DNA from: Martensiomyces pterosporus
Taxonomy: Eukaryota; Kickxellomycota; Kickxellomycetes; Kickxellales; Kickxellaceae
Direction: 5' to 3'
Assembly (NCBI GenBank): GCA_025201845.1
Contig: MU603967.1
Coordinates: 2,836-66,835 of the forward strand
DNA length: 64,000 nt
The translations under genes were made by a program, and so were the position numbers. Numbering within the stretch: the stretch's first letter is position 1; the number at the start of each line of letters is the position of its first letter. The notes under the pieces were generated by a model. That model had not been told where the DNA came from. It was given only the letters and a program-made list of their open reading frames with translations, and searched no databases. Shown in pieces: positions 62,419 through 64,000 of the stretch.

Positions 62419-63593
62419 TTAGGCGCGCTCCTTCTTCAGAAGAGCAACCTGGCGGTTGACAATGGCGCGCTGCTGCTTCTTGAGGCGCATGACCTTGAAG
62501 CGGTCAAAGTCAGACATAGCGGCACGGCGCTTGCGGGCCTCGAGCTTCTGAGCCCAGGCGGTCTTCTGCCAAGCCTCAACGACCTGCTCCTTCTCGAGGA
62601 ACTTGGCCAGGGCCTTGGAGCCAATGGTGCGGGGAAGGCGCTTCACAACAATGTCGGTGAGGACGACGTTCTTGTAGGCGATGATCTGGCGGGCAACATC
62701 GGTGGTGGGTCCATCGACGACCGCGCGGTTGTGGTCAACAATGTCGACAATGGTGGCGATCTTACCGGCGTCAGCACCGTGGGTGATGAGAACGACGCGG
62801 CCAACCTCAACGAGACGCTTGAACGATCCCTGCTACTGAGCCAAAAAAAAAGAGCGAAAGAGAGCAGATGGGTTAGCCTTGCGTCATCAAAACAAGTCCA
62901 AGCAGCAGCAAATGCGAATAGCACCAGCCGTGGCTTCAGCAATAGTGAGCAGTGTGCTCCAGTCAGATGGCACCGAGAGAGAGAATAGGGGCTGTGCAGT
63001 CGCTCCAGTTGAACTTGCGGCTTGCTTCGAGAGCCTATGGCCTAGTCGTTCTAGCAGTCGCCCGCCATTCAAAAAAGCAATTGAAGGGCTCGGGCTTCTC
63101 CCCAAGCATTTCAGCCTGCTCTTATCTGAAACCCTGTGCCCACTATGCGAGCCAGTGCGCGTATAGCTGGAATCCTAGGGCCGAGTTTTGTGGAATTAAA
63201 ACAGCCCTTTCGCGATCGAGCGCACTCATAGCTCACGGCTGCAGTATTTTCACAGTGCAAAACACCGCGCTAAATGAGCAACTAGAGCCCATCTACGGCG
63301 GAGGCTAATTCCAAGGCACCGCGCCTTCGCATTCTGGTGCAAATTCCTTCTTGAACTGCCAGAGGCAATTCAAATATGCGAAAATGCCTGCCCTCGCATA
63401 GTCGAATTCCGCGCACGCCCCCCAAAAGGTTCGTGTTTGTTAACCGCATGCTGCCATATTCACCCTTATACGCGCCCTGATGCGTTGGATGCGTTGGATG
63501 CGACCTCTGGTTCTCTCTCTGCGGCGCATCTATTACAGCTCCTGCTCTCTCTCTCGCCTCCGCGCGTTTGTCTATGTGTCCGATGCGTACCAT
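62419..63593 (-). CDS. RPL14: 60S ribosomal protein eL14
   Basis: The long 3' exon (62419-62829) encodes the eL14 core: GSFKRLVEVGRVVLITHGADAGKI, NRAVVDGPTTDVARQ, WAQKLEARKRRAAMSDFDRFKVM, 136 codons, the family's size. The core lacks an ATG at its front, so a tiny first exon is needed. The best candidate is the ATG at 63591-63593 running directly into a GTACGC donor (exon = Met only, A-rich context), giving a phase-0 intron of 761 bases with a CTAAC branch near 62872 and 137 residues in all. The long exon is certain; exon 1 is inferred. The acceptor region has three tandem AG choices. Confidence 0.9.
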
Positions 63594-64000
63594 TTTTGCT
63601 ATGTATTTATCTAACCTCGGTGGATTACGAGCGGAAAAGAGAATTAAAACAAGGCCTCATGGATGCGCACTCGCCTTCACAGTCGCAGAGCGCCTTTGCT
63701 GGCGTCCCATGCCTACTTGCGTGTATGTGTTGCTGTGTAGAATGTGCATATCACGTGCAATACACCAAGGCTACATGGCAGCTGAAGCGGAATCGCCAGC
63801 GAGCAAGAGAGAATCATCGGATCACAGGATGAAATCAGCATCTGGCAGTGTCTAATCACGCTGGCATAGTAGCAGGTGCGTTAGTGTGAAACACCATCGC
63901 TTGAAATATATCCACAATGTAATCGGCAGCCATGGATAGGCAACATGCACTCTTGGGGCAGACTGGAGCGAGAGGCAGCTTTGCTTCGCTGTTCTTTGTC
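63594..64000. other. right-edge region, RPL14 upstream sequence
   Basis: About 400 bases. A copy of ATGGATGCGC at 63659-63668 is shared with the RPP0 promoter. No other gene seen; a plus-strand frame here has no recognisable features. Confidence 0.45.

Noticed and set aside
62830..63590. A C/D snoRNA in the RPL14 intron
   Set aside because: The only box C-like site (near 62885, minus strand) has no box D between it and the 3' splice site.

Overview
This is a nuclear genome segment of a fungus. The fungal signs are fused thiamine enzymes (ThiD-TenA and ThiE-ThiM), a Byr4/Bfa1-like protein, GH17 cell-wall glucanases, a Snf5 protein carrying a GATA finger, and an Rpp0 gene with a stalk-type C-terminus. 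Introns are rare: the 8.6 kb GCN1 gene is one open frame, and only four genes show a convincing intron. Gene-sparse stretches of 3-4 kb alternate with tight packing. Alanine/serine-rich, moderately GC-rich coding sequence and few introns would fit an early-diverging lineage such as Kickxellomycotina, but that placement is inference and no marker in the window proves it.

Layout: 0.4-5.2 kb holds an ELO fatty-acid elongase and a Yvc1/TRP-like cation channel. 5.7-7.8 kb holds a small mitochondrial-type protein and the divergent pair RPB10/RRP15. 8.2-9.8 kb holds a Byr4/Bfa1-like mitotic-exit regulator. 10.6-14.2 kb is a divergent thiamine pair that shares one intergenic region and covers the pyrimidine and thiazole branches. 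14.3-16.8 kb holds urate oxidase (C-terminal SKL) and a short-chain dehydrogenase. 17.4-19.3 kb holds a Gag-only, zinc-knuckle protein with no pol. 19.9-26 kb holds RPP0 (with a C/D snoRNA candidate in its intron), pantothenate synthetase, a MEA1-like protein, ZPR1 and an RRM-cyclophilin. 26.4-30.3 kb holds two tandem GH17 proteins. 31.6-40.1 kb is GCN1, followed by tRNA-Ala(UGC) and a SNF5-GATA protein. 42.8-46.8 kb is a large region without a recognisable gene upstream of a small bZIP gene. 48.3-52.4 kb is a mitochondrial-type AAA ATPase. 53-56.3 kb is NADPH-cytochrome P450 reductase with an unusual ATG-free leader. 56.5-63.6 kb holds three unassigned proteins and RPL14.

Functionally the window is mostly housekeeping: ribosome production (RPB10, RRP15, RPP0, RPL14, intronic snoRNA, tRNA-Ala), translation and stress control (GCN1, bZIP, ZPR1), B-vitamin synthesis (two thiamine enzymes, pantothenate synthetase), purine breakdown, lipid and P450 metabolism and wall remodelling. 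The most novel signals are the intronic C/D snoRNA candidate with a 13-nt match to 18S rRNA, the solo Gag gene, the 0.84 kb ATG-free and stop-free extension in front of the P450 reductase, a uORF ending one base before the THI6-type start, a tRNA-Ala with an initiator-like T-loop, and a triple 3' splice site in RPL14. I saw no prokaryotic-type system, virus or intact transposon.
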